From: Palleronia pelagia | Lineage (GTDB): Bacteria > Pseudomonadota > Alphaproteobacteria > Rhodobacterales > Rhodobacteraceae | Assembly (NCBI RefSeq): GCF_900110115.1 | Contig: NZ_FOCM01000001.1 | Span: 1-64,000 of the forward strand | Direction of reading: 5' to 3' | Length of the DNA: 64,000 nucleotides | In this document: one piece after another, positions 26,352-36,151 of the stretch | Numbering within the stretch: the first letter of the stretch is position 1 | Layout: each line of letters opens with the position of its first letter | Position numbers and translations under genes: made by a program | Notes under the pieces: model-generated | The model's database searches: none | Told to the model about the DNA's origin: nothing | What the model saw: the letters and a program-made list of their open reading frames with translations, nothing else

Positions 26352-27701
26352 CTAGTTGGTCCTCTTGCTTTTCGCGGCCTTCAGCCGCGCCATCAGCTTG
26401 CGGGCGAAGCCGTCCTTGTTCAACTGACGCGCCCGGCCAAGGGCCAGCGCGCCGTCGGGCACGTCCGACGTGATGACCGAGCCCGAGCCGGTCATCGCCT
26501 CGTCGCCGACCTTGACCGGGGCGACCAGCATGGTGTTCGACCCGATGAAGGCCCGTTCCCCGATCGTGGTCTGGTGCTTGAAGACCCCGTCGTAGTTGCA
26601 GGTGATGGTACCCGCCCCGATATTCGCGGCCGCGCCCACGCGGGCGTCGCCGATATAGCTGAGATGGTTGACCTTTGCGCCTTCGCCCAGCTCGGCCGAC
26701 TTGATCTCGACGAAATTGCCGACCTTCGCGCCATTGCCCAGCTCGGCGCCGGGGCGCAGGCGGGCGTAGGGGCCGACCACCGCGTCGGCGCCCACGTGGC
26801 AGCCCTCCAGGTGGCTGAAGGCGCGGATGGTCGCGCCCGACTCGACCGTCACGCCGGGGCCGAAGACCACGTGCGGCTCGACCACCGCATCGCGGCCCAG
26901 CTCGGTATCGTGGGCGAAGTAGACGGTGTCCGGCGCGGTCAGCGTGACGCCGTTCTCCAGCGCCGCGTCGCGCTTGCGGGACTGGAACAGCGCCTCGGCC
27001 CGGGCAAGCTCGGCGCGGGTGTTGATGCCCATCGTCTCGGCCTCGGGGCAGGTCACGGCGGTGGCGTGCATGCCCTGCGCGCGGGCGATGGCGACGATGT
27101 CGGTCAGGTAGTATTCGCCGCTGGCGTTGTCGTTGCCCACCGCGTCGATCAGGTCGAACAGCACGGCCGCATCGGCGCAGATGACGCCCGAGTTGCAAAG
27201 CGTGATGGCCCGCTCGTCCTCGGTCGCGTCCTTGAACTCGACGATGGCCTCAAGCCGGTCGCCCGCCATCTTCAGCCGGCCATAGCGGCCCGGGTCGGCG
27301 GCCTCGAAGCCCAGCACGACGACGGCGGCGCCGTCGCGGCGGGCCTCGGCCATCCGGGTCAGCGTTTCGGGACGGATGAAGGGCGTGTCGCCGTAAAGCA
27401 CGAAGACATCGCCCTCGGCCCCCTCCAGCGCCGCGCGCGCCTGCGCCACGGCATGGCCGGTGCCCAGTTGTTCGGATTGCAGAACCACCTGGAGGTCGGG
27501 ATCGGTCTCGGCGGCGGCCTTGCGCACCGCGTCCGCGCCGTGTCCCGCGACCAGCACCCGGCGTCCCGGCTCGAGCGTGACGGCCGAGGCCAGTGCATGG
27601 GCGAAGAGCGGCGCGTGGCCGATCTGGTGCAGGACCTTCGGCAGGTCCGATTGCATCCGCGTGCCCGCGCCCGCGGCCAGAACGACAAGATGAGACGGCA
27701 T
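26352..27701 (-). CDS. glmU: Bifunctional GlcNAc-1-P uridyltransferase / GlcN-1-P acetyltransferase
   Basis: A 449-residue bifunctional enzyme that completes UDP-GlcNAc synthesis. The pyrophosphorylase signature LAAGAGTRMQSDLPK is at 8-22; the C-terminal half is a left-handed beta-helix of hexapeptide repeats (GPYARLRPGAELGNGAKVGNF, cut here to its key turns) with the acetyl-CoA site GAGTITCNYDG. It forms a two-gene operon with glmS. The frame continues upstream but PSHLVVLAAGAGT is the family start. It is divergent from the phosphatase gene at 27801. Confidence 0.97.
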   Translation of the reverse strand: MPSHLVVLAAGAGTRMQSDLPKVLHQIGHAPLFAHALASAVTLEPGRRVLVAGHGADAVRKAAAETDPDLQVVLQSEQLGTGHAVAQARAALEGAEGDVFVLYGDTPFIRPETLTRMAEARRDGAAVVVLGFEAADPGRYGRLKMAGDRLEAIVEFKDATEDERAITLCNSGVICADAAVLFDLIDAVGNDNASGEYYLTDIVAIARAQGMHATAVTCPEAETMGINTRAELARAEALFQSRKRDAALENGVTLTAPDTVYFAHDTELGRDAVVEPHVVFGPGVTVESGATIRAFSHLEGCHVGADAVVGPYARLRPGAELGNGAKVGNFVEIKSAELGEGAKVNHLSYIGDARVGAAANIGAGTITCNYDGVFKHQTTIGERAFIGSNTMLVAPVKVGDEAMTGSGSVITSDVPDGALALGRARQLNKDGFARKLMARLKAAKSKRTN

Positions 27702-27800
27702 CGGCACCCTTTCCCGTGGATCTTGCGGTTGTGTGCCGCAGGCCGCGCCGGGGTGCAATCCCGCTTGCCATCACAACCCGTTTCGCCGAGTTACCTTGGC

Positions 27801-28475
27801 ATGAGCGCATCGCGACAGACCGTGATCTTCGACCTCGACGGCACGCTGGTCGACACCGGCGCCGACCTGATCGCCGCCGCGAACGCGTCGTTCCGCGACA
27901 TGGGGCTGGGCGACCTGCTGGACCCGGAGGCCGACAAGGCCACCGCCTTCCGCGGTGCGCGCGCCATGCTGCGGCTGGGCCTGGGGCGGACCGGTGCGGT
28001 GGACGAGACGGTGGTCGATCGCGAGTACCCGGGCCTGCTGGCCCATTACGACCGGGCGGTGTGCGTGCATTCCCGCCTCTATCCCGGCGCGGTCGAGGCC
28101 GCCGAGGCCCTGCGCGGGCGCGGCGTCGCGCTGGGCATCGCCACCAACAAGCCCTTCGGGCTGGCCGACAAGCTGCTGCGCGCGCTGGGTGTGCGCGACC
28201 ATTTCGGCCCGCTGGTGGGCGCCGACAGCCTGCCGGTGCGCAAGCCGGATCCCGCGCATTTGTGGGAGGCGGTGGACCTGGCCGGCGGCGCGCGAGAACG
28301 CACGCTTTTGGTGGGCGATACCGAGACCGACCGCACCACGTCGCGCAACGCGGGCGTGCCGTCGGTGCTGGTCACCTTCGGCCCCGAGGGCCGCGACATC
28401 GCGCGCCTTGCGCCCGAGGCGCTGCTGGATCATTTCGACGACCTGCCCGACCTCGTGGACCGCCTTCTGGGCTGA
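27801..28475 (+). CDS. gph: HAD hydrolase, phosphoglycolate phosphatase type
   Basis: A 224-residue HAD-superfamily phosphatase. The nucleophile Asp11 and acid Asp13 are in [13 protein letters not shown], motif II is in GIATNKPFG, and motif IV is in [15 protein letters not shown], followed by PSVLVTFG. A helical cap lies between motifs I and II, as in Gph, which removes 2-phosphoglycolate. Homologues with broad or other sugar-phosphate activity exist. It is followed by an AT-rich palindrome, then ivd. Confidence 0.85.
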   Translation: MSASRQTVIFDLDGTLVDTGADLIAAANASFRDMGLGDLLDPEADKATAFRGARAMLRLGLGRTGAVDETVVDREYPGLLAHYDRAVCVHSRLYPGAVEAAEALRGRGVALGIATNKPFGLADKLLRALGVRDHFGPLVGADSLPVRKPDPAHLWEAVDLAGGARERTLLVGDTETDRTTSRNAGVPSVLVTFGPEGRDIARLAPEALLDHFDDLPDLVDRLLG

Positions 28476-28480
28476 GCGGC

Positions 28481-28503
28481 CAAATTTTCGGATCGAAAAT
28501 TTG
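28481..28503 (+). terminator. AT-rich perfect palindrome after gph
   Basis: CAAATTTTCG (28481-28490), GAT, CGAAAATTTG (28494-28503): a 10-bp perfect inverted repeat, strikingly AT-rich for this genome. It starts 6 bases after the gph stop and is 52 bases before ivd. It may be a bidirectional terminator (the stem itself supplies TTTT runs) or an operator for the ivd-mcc operon. Confidence 0.55.
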
Positions 28504-28554
28504 CGCCCGGCGGCGCCGGCGATACTGTGGCGGAAACCAAAGGGAGGAGCGGGC

Positions 28555-29718
28555 ATGTTCACGGGCTCGATGACGTTCGATCTGGGCGAGGACATCAACG
28601 CCATGCGCGACATGGTGCACGCCTGGGCGCAGGAGCGGGTGAAACCCATGGCGGCCGAGATCGACCGCTCGAACAGCTTCCCGCCCGAGCTCTGGCCCGA
28701 GATGGGCGAGCTGGGCCTGCTGGGTATCACCGTCCCCGAGGCCGAGGGTGGCGCGGGGATGGGATACCTGGCCCACGTGATCGCGGTGGAGGAAATCGCG
28801 CGCGCCAGCGCCTCGGTCAGCCTGAGCTATGGCGCGCATTCAAACCTCTGCGTGAACCAGATCGCGCTGAACGGCACGGCCGAGCAGAAGGCGCGGTATC
28901 TGCCCGCGCTGATCTCGGGGCAGAACGTGGGCGCTTTGGCCATGTCCGAGGCGGGGGCGGGGTCGGACGTGGTGTCGATGTCGCTGAAGGCCGAGAAGCG
29001 CAACGATCACTACCGCCTGTCGGGCACGAAGTACTGGATCACCAACGGCCCCGACGCCGACACGCTGGTGGTCTATGCCAAGACCGACCCCGAGGCGAAA
29101 TCGCGCGGGATCACGGCCTTCCTGATCGAGAAGACCATGACCGGCTTCACCACCTCGTCGCATTTCGACAAGCTGGGGATGCGTGGGTCGAACACGGCCG
29201 AGCTGATCTTCGACGCGGTCGAGGTGCCGTTCGAGAACGTCCTGGGCGAAGAGGGGGGCGGCGTCGCCGTGCTGATGTCGGGGCTGGATTACGAACGGGT
29301 CGTGCTGTCGGGGATCGGCACCGGCATCATGGCCGCCTGCCTGGACGAGGTGATGCCCTACATGGCCGAGCGCAAGCAATTCGGTCAGCGGATCGGGGAT
29401 TTCCAGCTGATGCAGGGCAAGATCGCGGACATGTATACCGCCATGAACAGCGCGCGGGCCTATGTCTACGAGGTTGCGCGCGCCTGCGACGCGGGCCGCG
29501 TCACCCGGCAGGACGCGGCGGCTTGTGTGCTTTACGCCAGCGAGGAGGCGATGAAGGTCGCCCACCAGGCGGTGCAGGCGCTGGGCGGCGCAGGATTCCT
29601 CGCCGACGCCCCCGTGGCCCGCATCTTCCGCGATGCCAAGCTCATGGAGATCGGCGCCGGCACCTCCGAGATCCGGCGCATGCTGGTGGGCCGCGAACTC
29701 ATGGCCCGGATGGGATGA
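28555..29718 (+). CDS. ivd: Isovaleryl-CoA dehydrogenase
   Basis: A 387-residue FAD acyl-CoA dehydrogenase; it oxidises isovaleryl-CoA to 3-methylcrotonyl-CoA in leucine breakdown. The signatures [14 protein letters not shown] and [22 protein letters not shown] are present. Glu247 in GLDYERVV sits where isovaleryl-CoA dehydrogenases place the catalytic base, unlike short- and medium-chain enzymes. GGGAGGAG is well placed before ATG 28555. The mccB and mccA genes downstream confirm the assignment. Confidence 0.94.
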   Translation: MFTGSMTFDLGEDINAMRDMVHAWAQERVKPMAAEIDRSNSFPPELWPEMGELGLLGITVPEAEGGAGMGYLAHVIAVEEIARASASVSLSYGAHSNLCVNQIALNGTAEQKARYLPALISGQNVGALAMSEAGAGSDVVSMSLKAEKRNDHYRLSGTKYWITNGPDADTLVVYAKTDPEAKSRGITAFLIEKTMTGFTTSSHFDKLGMRGSNTAELIFDAVEVPFENVLGEEGGGVAVLMSGLDYERVVLSGIGTGIMAACLDEVMPYMAERKQFGQRIGDFQLMQGKIADMYTAMNSARAYVYEVARACDAGRVTRQDAAACVLYASEEAMKVAHQAVQALGGAGFLADAPVARIFRDAKLMEIGAGTSEIRRMLVGRELMARMG

Positions 29719-29999
29719 GGCGCGGACCGGTGGTCGTGGTGCTGGTCGCGCTGGCCGCCACGGCGCTTGGCCTCGGTCTGGTGCTGGGACTGCGCGCGGT
29801 CCGCCTGGACGAGGGCGCGGTGATCGCCCTCCACGCCGAGCGCTGGGCGGAAGAGACCGGGGGGCGGGTCGCGCAATGTGTCGCCGTGCCGGGCCAGGGG
29901 AGGGTCTGGCTGCGCATCACCTGCGACGGCCCCGAGCGGCGGGTGATCGGCGTGTCGCGCCTGGGCTTCGAGATCGACCTGCCCGAGGCGGGGATCTGA
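29715..29999 (+). CDS. Small membrane-anchored protein in the ivd-mcc operon
   Basis: A 94-residue protein with one N-terminal membrane helix ([21 protein letters not shown], key part at 6-26) and a periplasmic domain of about 65 residues holding two Cys (VAQCVAVPG and LRITCDGPE) that could form a disulphide. It overlaps the ivd stop (ATGA), so it is translated with ivd. No family recognised. A conserved small gene at this position would argue for a role linked to the pathway, but none is known to me. Confidence 0.7.
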   Translation: MRRGPVVVVLVALAATALGLGLVLGLRAVRLDEGAVIALHAERWAEETGGRVAQCVAVPGQGRVWLRITCDGPERRVIGVSRLGFEIDLPEAGI

Positions 30000-30019
30000 G
30001 CCGGGCGGCTGGACCGGAT

Positions 30020-30118
30020 GAGTAAAAGAAGACCGGCGATGATGAAAGAAGCGCGCCCCGCTTCGCACGCGCTTTGGCTCGGAGGGAGCGCCGAGGTATT
30101 TGCGGACCAGTGATGCGG
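30020..30118 (+). repeat. Short 3'-end repeat elements (one degraded, one clear copy)
   Basis: GAGGTATTTGCGGACCAGTGATG at 30093-30115 is a clear copy of the element also seen at 19012 and 31911. GAGTAAAAGAAGACCGGCGATGATG at 30020-30044 looks like a diverged copy. Both lie in the 244-base gap between the small membrane gene and mccB, which otherwise shows no gene. Confidence 0.6.
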
Positions 30119-30243
30119 CAGGAGCCGCTGACCGTTTGCAGGGCCGGGACGGGCGGACACGGCGTCGGACCGGCCCGCGGGGCCTTGCCGCTGTCGGCGC
30201 CCCCGCCTAACCTGCGGCTCGCCGGGCTTTGGGAGGAATTCGG

Positions 30244-31848
30244 TTGCAGATCAGATCGAAGATCCTGACCGGATCGGCCGCGTTTCGCGAGAACGAAGCG
30301 CACCACCTGGGCTTGCTCGAGCAGGTCCGCGCGGCTGCCGACACGGCCATGGCGGGCGGCGGCGAACGCGCGCGCGCGCGCCACGTGGCGCGGGGCAAGA
30401 TGGCGCCGCGCGACCGGGTCGCGGGGATGCTGGACCCCGGGTCGCCGTTCCTCGAGGTCGGCCTGACCGCGGCCCACGGCATGTATGACGGTGCGGCCCC
30501 TGCGGCGGGCGCCATCGCCGGGGTGGGACGGGTCGCCGGGCGGCAATGCATGGTGCTGGCCAACGACGCCACCGTGAAGGGCGGGACCTACACCCCCATG
30601 ACGGTGAAGAAGCACCTGCGCGCCCAGGAAATCGCCGAGCAGAATGCACTGCCCTGCATCTACCTCGTGGATTCGGGCGGCGCGAACCTGACGTTGCAGG
30701 ACGACGTGTTCCCCGACCGGGATCATTTCGGGCGCATCTTCTACAACCAGGCGCGGATGAGCGCGGCGGGTATCGCCCAGATTGCAGTGGTCATGGGGTC
30801 CTGCACCGCCGGGGGCGCCTACGTGCCGGCCATGTCGGACGTGACCATCATCGTGCGCGATCAGGGCACCATCTTCCTGGCCGGCCCGCCGCTGGTGAAG
30901 ATGGCCACCGGCGAGGTCGTGGATGCCGAAGCCCTGGGCGGCGGCGACGTGCACACGCGGCTGTCGGGCGTTGCCGACGCGCTGGCCGAGGACGATGCCC
31001 ACGCGCTGGCGCTGGCGCGGCAGGCGGTGGCGAGCCTCGGGGCCGCGCCGCAGGTCACGGTGGCGCGGCAAACGCCGGAGGCCCCGGCCTATGATCCCGC
31101 CGAGTTGCTGGGGGTCGTGCCGAAGGCGCTGACCACGCCCTACGACGTGCACGAGGTCATCGCGCGGCTGGTGGACGGCTCGCGCTTCGATCCGTTCAAG
31201 GCGCGGTTCGGCGACACGCTGGTCTGCGGTTTTGCCCATGTGGACGGCTGGCCGGTGGGCATCGTCGCCAATAACGGCGTGCTGTTCTCCGAGGCCGCGC
31301 AGAAGGGCGCGCATTTCGTCGAGCTGTGTTCTCAACGGCGCATCCCCCTGGTTTTCCTGCAGAACATCACCGGCTTCATGGTCGGCCAGCGCTACGAGAA
31401 CGAGGGCATCGCCCGGCATGGCGCGAAGCTGGTGACCGCCGTGAGCACCACGTCGGTTCCGAAAATCACCATGCTGATCGGCGGCAGCTTCGGGGCGGGC
31501 AATTACGGTATGGCCGGCCGGGCCTATTCGCCGCGGTTCCTGTGGACGTGGCCGAACAGCCGGATCTCGACCATGGGCGGTCCGCAGGCCGCGGGCGTGC
31601 TGGCGACCGTGACGCGCGCCCAGAAGGAGGCGCGCGGCGAGAGCTGGTCGGCCGAGGACGAGGCCGCGTTCAAGGCGCCCATCGAGGACCAGTTCGAGCG
31701 GCAGTCGCATCCGCTTTATGCCAGTGCCCGGCTCTGGGACGATGGCGTGATCGATCCGCGCCGCGCGCGCGACGTGCTGTCGCTGAGCCTTGCGGCCGCG
31801 TGCAACGCGCCGATCCCCGAGACGCGCTTCGGCGTGTTCCGGATGTGA
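30244..31848 (+). CDS. mccB: Methylcrotonyl-CoA carboxylase, beta (carboxyltransferase) subunit
   Basis: A 534-residue carboxyltransferase that moves the carboxyl group from biotin to 3-methylcrotonyl-CoA. The acyl-CoA and carboxybiotin crotonase folds are seen in [29 protein letters not shown] and [11 protein letters not shown], with [15 protein letters not shown] further on. I choose TTG 30244, six bases after GGGAGGA at 30231-30237, which gives the family start QIRSKI; starting earlier would put the Shine-Dalgarno inside the gene. The alpha subunit is separated by one gene. Confidence 0.95.
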   Translation: MQIRSKILTGSAAFRENEAHHLGLLEQVRAAADTAMAGGGERARARHVARGKMAPRDRVAGMLDPGSPFLEVGLTAAHGMYDGAAPAAGAIAGVGRVAGRQCMVLANDATVKGGTYTPMTVKKHLRAQEIAEQNALPCIYLVDSGGANLTLQDDVFPDRDHFGRIFYNQARMSAAGIAQIAVVMGSCTAGGAYVPAMSDVTIIVRDQGTIFLAGPPLVKMATGEVVDAEALGGGDVHTRLSGVADALAEDDAHALALARQAVASLGAAPQVTVARQTPEAPAYDPAELLGVVPKALTTPYDVHEVIARLVDGSRFDPFKARFGDTLVCGFAHVDGWPVGIVANNGVLFSEAAQKGAHFVELCSQRRIPLVFLQNITGFMVGQRYENEGIARHGAKLVTAVSTTSVPKITMLIGGSFGAGNYGMAGRAYSPRFLWTWPNSRISTMGGPQAAGVLATVTRAQKEARGESWSAEDEAAFKAPIEDQFERQSHPLYASARLWDDGVIDPRRARDVLSLSLAAACNAPIPETRFGVFRM

Positions 31849-31910
31849 GGATGGATTGCGGGCGGCAGGACATCGCGGTGATGCCGCGCTGCTTCCGGGC
31901 GGTGCGCCGT

Positions 31911-31935
31911 GAGTATTTGAAGACCAGTGATGCCG
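31911..31935 (+). repeat. Short 3'-end repeat element, copy 3
   Basis: GAGTATTTGAAGACCAGTGATG, 62 bases after the mccB stop and same orientation as the copies at 19012 and 30093. It differs from the 19012 copy at one base over the first 22. Confidence 0.75.
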
Positions 31936-31987
31936 CGGGCGGGCGGGACGGATCGGCTGTTCGGCGCAGGGCCCGCGGGGTGTGGGC

Positions 31988-32965
31988 ATGATCCGGTCCC
32001 GGCTGTCGGAGTTGTTCGGGCTTGAGGTACCTGTGGTTCTGGCGCCCATGGCGGGCGTGTCCGGCGGCGCGCTGGCCGCGGCGGTCAGCCGGGCGGGGGG
32101 GCTCGGGCTTGTCGGCGGGGGCTACGGTGACCCGGATGCCGTCGTGCGCGAGATGGCGCTGGCCGATGCGCCGGTGGGCGTGGGGTTCATCACCTGGTCG
32201 CTGACGCCACAAGCGCTGGAGAGGGCCCTGGACTTGCGGCCGCGCGCGCTGTTGCTGTCCTTCGGCGACCCGATGCCGTTCGCGGACGCGATCCACGCGG
32301 CGGACGTGCCGCTGATCTGCCAGGTGCAAGGCGTGGCCCACGCCCGCCGGGCCATCGCGGCGGGGGCGGCCGTGCTCGTCGCGCAGGGCGGCGAGGCGGG
32401 CGGCCACGGCGCGGCGCGAGGGACCATGGCGCTGGTGCCAGAGATCGCCGACCTGCTGGCCGCCGAGGCGCCGAATGTCGTGCTCGTGGCCGCGGGCGGC
32501 ATCGCGGACGGGCGCGGGATGGCCGCCGCGCTGATGCTGGGGGCCGATGGCGTGATGCTGGGCAGCCGGTTCTGGGCGGCGTCCGAGGCGCTGGTGGCCC
32601 CCGGCCTGGTGGACGCCGCGCTGGCGGCCGATGGCGACCGCACCGTCAAGGGCGACCTGCCCGATGCCGCGCGGGGGCTGAACTGGCCGGGCGCCTACGC
32701 CATCCGCACGTTGCGCACGGCGTTCACCGATCGCTGGGCCGGTCGTGGCGCCGCGCTGCGCGACGACGCGGATGCCCGTGCGGGCTGGGTCCGGGCCATG
32801 CAATCCGGCGACGCCGAAGCCACCAGCCCCGTGGTGGGCGAGGCCGTGGGCCTGATCGGCGACCGTTTGCCCGCAGCCGACATATTGGCCCGCGTCGTGG
32901 CCGAGGCCGAAGAATTGCTGCGGGACGCCCCGCGAAGGAGTGAGACGTGTTCCGCACCATCCTGA
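31988..32965 (+). CDS. Nitronate monooxygenase (2-nitropropane dioxygenase family)
   Basis: A 325-residue FMN enzyme with a TIM-barrel fold that oxidises alkyl nitronates. Family marks: VPVVLAPMAGVSGGALAAAV at the start, QGGEAGGHGAARGTMALVPEI with the conserved His, and VAAGGIADGRGMAAALMLGADGVMLGSRF for phosphate binding. ATG 31988 is chosen over GTG 31982. The end overlaps the mccA GTG by 19 bases. It lies between the two carboxylase subunit genes, an unusual place; it may act on a CoA or keto side product or be a detoxifying passenger. Confidence 0.87.
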   Translation: MIRSRLSELFGLEVPVVLAPMAGVSGGALAAAVSRAGGLGLVGGGYGDPDAVVREMALADAPVGVGFITWSLTPQALERALDLRPRALLLSFGDPMPFADAIHAADVPLICQVQGVAHARRAIAAGAAVLVAQGGEAGGHGAARGTMALVPEIADLLAAEAPNVVLVAAGGIADGRGMAAALMLGADGVMLGSRFWAASEALVAPGLVDAALAADGDRTVKGDLPDAARGLNWPGAYAIRTLRTAFTDRWAGRGAALRDDADARAGWVRAMQSGDAEATSPVVGEAVGLIGDRLPAADILARVVAEAEELLRDAPRRSETCSAPS

Positions 32966-34881
32966 TCGCCAATCGCGGCGAGATCGCCTGCCGCGTCATC
33001 GACACCTGCCGCCGGCTGGGCATCGCGACCGTTGCCGTCTATTCCGACGCCGACGCGGGCGCGCGCCACGTCTGCATGGCCGACCGCGCGGTGCATATCG
33101 GCGGCGCGGCGCCGGCCGAAAGCTACCTGCGCGGCGACGCCATCATCGCGGCGGCGCTGGCGACGGGGGCCGAGGCAATCCATCCCGGCTACGGCTTCCT
33201 GAGCGAGAACCCGGATTTCGTCGATGCCGTCGAGGCCGCCGGGCTGGTCTTCATCGGCCCGTCGGCGGACGCGATCCGCGCGATGGGCCTCAAGGACGCC
33301 GCCAAGGCGTTGATGGTCGAGGCGGGCGTGCCTGTCGTGCCGGGATACCATGGATCAAACCAGGAGGCCGATACCCTGGCCAAGGCGGCGGACGAGATCG
33401 GATACCCCGTGCTGATCAAGGCCGTGGCGGGCGGCGGCGGCAAGGGGATGCGCCGCGTCGACCGGGCGGCGGACTTCGCCGCCGCGCTGGAAAGCGCCCG
33501 GTCCGAGGCGCGGAATGCCTTCGGCAACGACGCCGTGCTGGTCGAGAAGTTCGTGTCCCGCCCGCGCCATATCGAGGTGCAGGTCTTCGGCGACGGCATC
33601 CACGCGCTGCACCTGTTCGAACGTGACTGCTCGCTTCAGCGGCGCCACCAGAAGGTGGTGGAAGAAGCGCCCGCGCCGGGCATGTCCGAGAGCGTGCGCG
33701 CTGCCATGGGCGCGGCGGCCGTGCGGGCCGCCGAGGCCATCGGCTATGCTGGCGCCGGAACCGTCGAGTTCATCGTCGATGGCGGCACGCTGGACGAGGA
33801 CAGCTTCTATTTCATGGAAATGAACACCCGCCTTCAGGTCGAGCACCCTGTGACCGAGGCGATCACCGGCCATGACCTGGTGGAATGGCAGCTGCGCGTC
33901 GCGGCGGGCGAGGGGCTGCCGGTGGCGCAGGATGCCCTCGCGATCCGGGGCCACGCGGTCGAGGTGCGGCTTTATGCCGAGGATGTCGCCGCGGGCTTCC
34001 TGCCGGCGACCGGGACACTGGCCGCCCTGCGCTTCCCCGAGGGGCTGAGGGTCGAGACCGGCGTGCGCGAAGGCGACACGATCAGCCCCCATTACGACCC
34101 GATGATCGCCAAGCTGATCGCCCACGGCGACACCCGTGACGCCGCGCTTGGTCGCATGGCCCGGGGGCTGGAAAGCCTGGTGGTGGGCGGCACGGTGACC
34201 AACAAGGCCTTCCTCCAGGCGTTGGTGGACCACGAAGGCTTTTCCGCGGGGCAGGTCGATACCGGGCTGATCGACCGCGACCTCGCGGCGTTGACGCAAA
34301 CGCCCGCGCCCGGCGGCGCCGAGATCGCGATGGCCGCCCTAGCCGCGCTTGGGCTGGGGACGACGGGTGATCGTCTACAGGGCTTTGCGTTGTGGAAGGG
34401 GGTCGGCCAACCGGTGGTGCTGGCCCATGGCGACGACAGCCTGATGCTGACAGTGCTTTGCGAGGCCGGGCAGTCGCGCGTGGTTTCCGGGATGCCGGAC
34501 GGCCCGGTGCGTCTACTGTGGCAAGGCGACGCGTGGTGGGTCGACGGGCGGCGCATGCCTGCTGCGCTGCGGTCCGGCGCGCTGGTCGTGGTGCCGTCCG
34601 GCCCCGGCCATGCCTTCCGCGTGATCGACCCTCTCGACCGCGACGCGGCGGCGGGGCCGGGGGCCGACGTCGTCCAGGCCCCCATGCCGGGCCTCTTGCG
34701 CGCCGTTCACGTGGCCGAGGGCGCCGATGTGGCCATAGGCGACGCGCTGGCCGTGCTCGAAGCGATGAAGATGGAGCACGTGCTGCGGGCCGAACGCGCG
34801 GGGAAGATTGCCGAAATTCTGGTCAATCAGGGCAGCCAGGTGGCAGCCGGTGACGCGCTGATCCGGCTCGCCGAGATATGA
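32947..34881 (+). CDS. mccA: Methylcrotonyl-CoA carboxylase, alpha (biotin) subunit
   Basis: A 644-residue biotin carboxylase plus biotin carrier. Order: biotin carboxylase N-domain (ILIANRGEIACRVI, GYGFLSENPDF), ATP-grasp (KAVAGGGGKGMRRV, EEAPAPGM, MNTRLQVEHPVTE), C-domain, a linker, and a biotinyl domain with Lys608 in LEAMKMEH. The GTG start is preceded by GAAGGAG. With MccB it carboxylates 3-methylcrotonyl-CoA to 3-methylglutaconyl-CoA. The hydratase and HMG-CoA lyase genes that often follow are absent here. Confidence 0.95.
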   Translation: MFRTILIANRGEIACRVIDTCRRLGIATVAVYSDADAGARHVCMADRAVHIGGAAPAESYLRGDAIIAAALATGAEAIHPGYGFLSENPDFVDAVEAAGLVFIGPSADAIRAMGLKDAAKALMVEAGVPVVPGYHGSNQEADTLAKAADEIGYPVLIKAVAGGGGKGMRRVDRAADFAAALESARSEARNAFGNDAVLVEKFVSRPRHIEVQVFGDGIHALHLFERDCSLQRRHQKVVEEAPAPGMSESVRAAMGAAAVRAAEAIGYAGAGTVEFIVDGGTLDEDSFYFMEMNTRLQVEHPVTEAITGHDLVEWQLRVAAGEGLPVAQDALAIRGHAVEVRLYAEDVAAGFLPATGTLAALRFPEGLRVETGVREGDTISPHYDPMIAKLIAHGDTRDAALGRMARGLESLVVGGTVTNKAFLQALVDHEGFSAGQVDTGLIDRDLAALTQTPAPGGAEIAMAALAALGLGTTGDRLQGFALWKGVGQPVVLAHGDDSLMLTVLCEAGQSRVVSGMPDGPVRLLWQGDAWWVDGRRMPAALRSGALVVVPSGPGHAFRVIDPLDRDAAAGPGADVVQAPMPGLLRAVHVAEGADVAIGDALAVLEAMKMEHVLRAERAGKIAEILVNQGSQVAAGDALIRLAEI

Positions 34882-34950
34882 GCCGCTGTGCGGTGGCATC
34901 CCGCGCGGGGCGCTGGTAGCGTCCGCGCGAGTGCCGCGACGGAGCCCGAG

Positions 34951-35616
34951 ATGATCACCCTGCACCATTGCCACCAGACCCGGTCCATGCGGATCCTGTG
35001 GCTGCTGCACGAGCTGGATGTCGAGTTCCAGCTGCGCGTGCGGCCTTTCGACCAGTCCCTGCGTGATCCCGAATACCTGTCACTGAACCCTGCCGGCCGC
35101 GTGCCCGCTCTGGAACTGGACGGCGACGTGATCTGGGAAAGCGGCGCCATCACCGAGGTTCTGTGCGAACGCTTTCCGGAACACGGGCTGGGCCGTCCGC
35201 CGGGCGATATCGACCGGCCGGAATTCCTGACCTGGGTGCATTTCGCCGAGACCATCAGCCAGCATGCCGCGGCGCTGACCCAGCAGCACGTGATCCTCTA
35301 CGAGGACTCCATGCGCTCGCCCACGGTGATGAAGATCGAGGCCGCGCGGCTGAAGAAATGCTACGCGGCGATCGAGGGCCGGCTGTCGACCCCGGTCGAG
35401 AATCGGGACTACCTGCTGACCAGCGGGTTTTCGGCCGCCGACATCTCGGTGGGGCAGGCGGTCTACATGGCGCGGCACTTTGCCCCGCTCGACGGCTTCC
35501 CCGAGGTCAAACGCTGGTACGACCAGATCACCGAGCGTGAAACCTTCCAGAGCGCCTTGCCGCCGGAGGGGGCCGAGCTGCTGTTCGAGCGTGACTTCTA
35601 CCCCCCCTGGGAGTGA
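34951..35616 (+). CDS. Glutathione S-transferase family protein
   Basis: A 221-residue cytosolic protein. The thioredoxin-like N-domain starts MITLHHCHQTRSMRILWLL and includes the conserved cis-Pro in NPAGRVPALEL and WESGAITEVL for glutathione; the helical C-domain has the N-capping motif SGFSAADISVG. ATG 34951 has GGAG nearby and matches the family start. It could be a detoxifying transferase or a disulphide-bond reductase. Its position after mccA may be incidental. Confidence 0.88.
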   Translation: MITLHHCHQTRSMRILWLLHELDVEFQLRVRPFDQSLRDPEYLSLNPAGRVPALELDGDVIWESGAITEVLCERFPEHGLGRPPGDIDRPEFLTWVHFAETISQHAAALTQQHVILYEDSMRSPTVMKIEAARLKKCYAAIEGRLSTPVENRDYLLTSGFSAADISVGQAVYMARHFAPLDGFPEVKRWYDQITERETFQSALPPEGAELLFERDFYPPWE

Positions 35617-35648
35617 GCCTTGCGCCGGGCGCGCGCGCCCCTGCCACG

Positions 35649-35677
35649 TTGACGCCCGGCCGCCTGGAGGCTAGGCA
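35649..35677 (+). promoter_or_regulatory. Candidate promoter for nuoA
   Basis: TTGACG (35649-35654), 17 bases, TAGGCA (35672-35677). The -35 is near consensus, the -10 is weak, as in many GC-rich alphaproteobacteria. It lies 51 bases before the nuoA ATG. Confidence 0.42.
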
Positions 35678-35728
35678 AAAGACAACCGCGCCGGGTCCGG
35701 CGCCGCAACCCAGAAGGTGTCCGATCCC

Positions 35729-36097
35729 ATGGATGTCGTCCTGTCCCGCGAATACCTGCCCATCATGATCCTGCTGGGCCTGGCTGTCGCCCTTGGCCTT
35801 ATCCTGATCCTGGCGGCCGCCATCCTGGCCGTGCGCAACCCCGATGCCGAGAAGGTCAGCGCCTACGAATGCGGCTTCAACGCCTTCGACGACGCGCGGA
35901 TGAAGTTCGACGTGCGGTTCTACCTCGTGTCGATCCTGTTCATCATCTTCGACCTCGAGATCGCCTTCCTGTTCCCGTGGGCGGTCAGCTTCAACGTGAT
36001 GACCGACGCGGCCTTCTGGTCGATGATGGTCTTCCTGGGTGTGCTGACCGTGGGCTTTGCTTACGAATGGAAGAAGGGCGCGCTCGAGTGGGAGTGA
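35729..36097 (+). CDS. nuoA: NADH-quinone oxidoreductase subunit A
   Basis: A 122-residue membrane subunit of complex I with three transmembrane helices: one at about 10-34, one at about 60-82 and one at about 90-112. The conserved loop [20 protein letters not shown], important for coupling at the quinone site, is intact with its Cys. ATG 35729 gives the family start; an in-frame GTG at 35717 would overlap the GAAGG ribosome site. It is followed by a terminator and an opposing gene, so unlike the standard cluster it is not directly joined to nuoB. Confidence 0.96.
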   Translation: MDVVLSREYLPIMILLGLAVALGLILILAAAILAVRNPDAEKVSAYECGFNAFDDARMKFDVRFYLVSILFIIFDLEIAFLFPWAVSFNVMTDAAFWSMMVFLGVLTVGFAYEWKKGALEWE

Positions 36098-36121
36098 TCC
36101 TGCCCTATCGAATTGATCGAG

Positions 36122-36147
36122 ACGCCGTCCCCCGGGGCGGCGTTTTT
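36122..36147 (+). terminator. Terminator between nuoA and the opposing membrane gene
   Basis: ACGCCG (36122-36127) pairs with CGGCGT (36138-36143); the loop is TCCCCCGGGG and TTTTT follows. It comes 24 bases after the nuoA stop, so nuoA may be transcribed as a single gene. Confidence 0.75.
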
Positions 36148-36151
36148 CGTT

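Noticed and set aside
26351-26500. glmS riboswitch-ribozyme
   Set aside because: glmS begins one base after glmU, so there is no leader that could hold the ribozyme.
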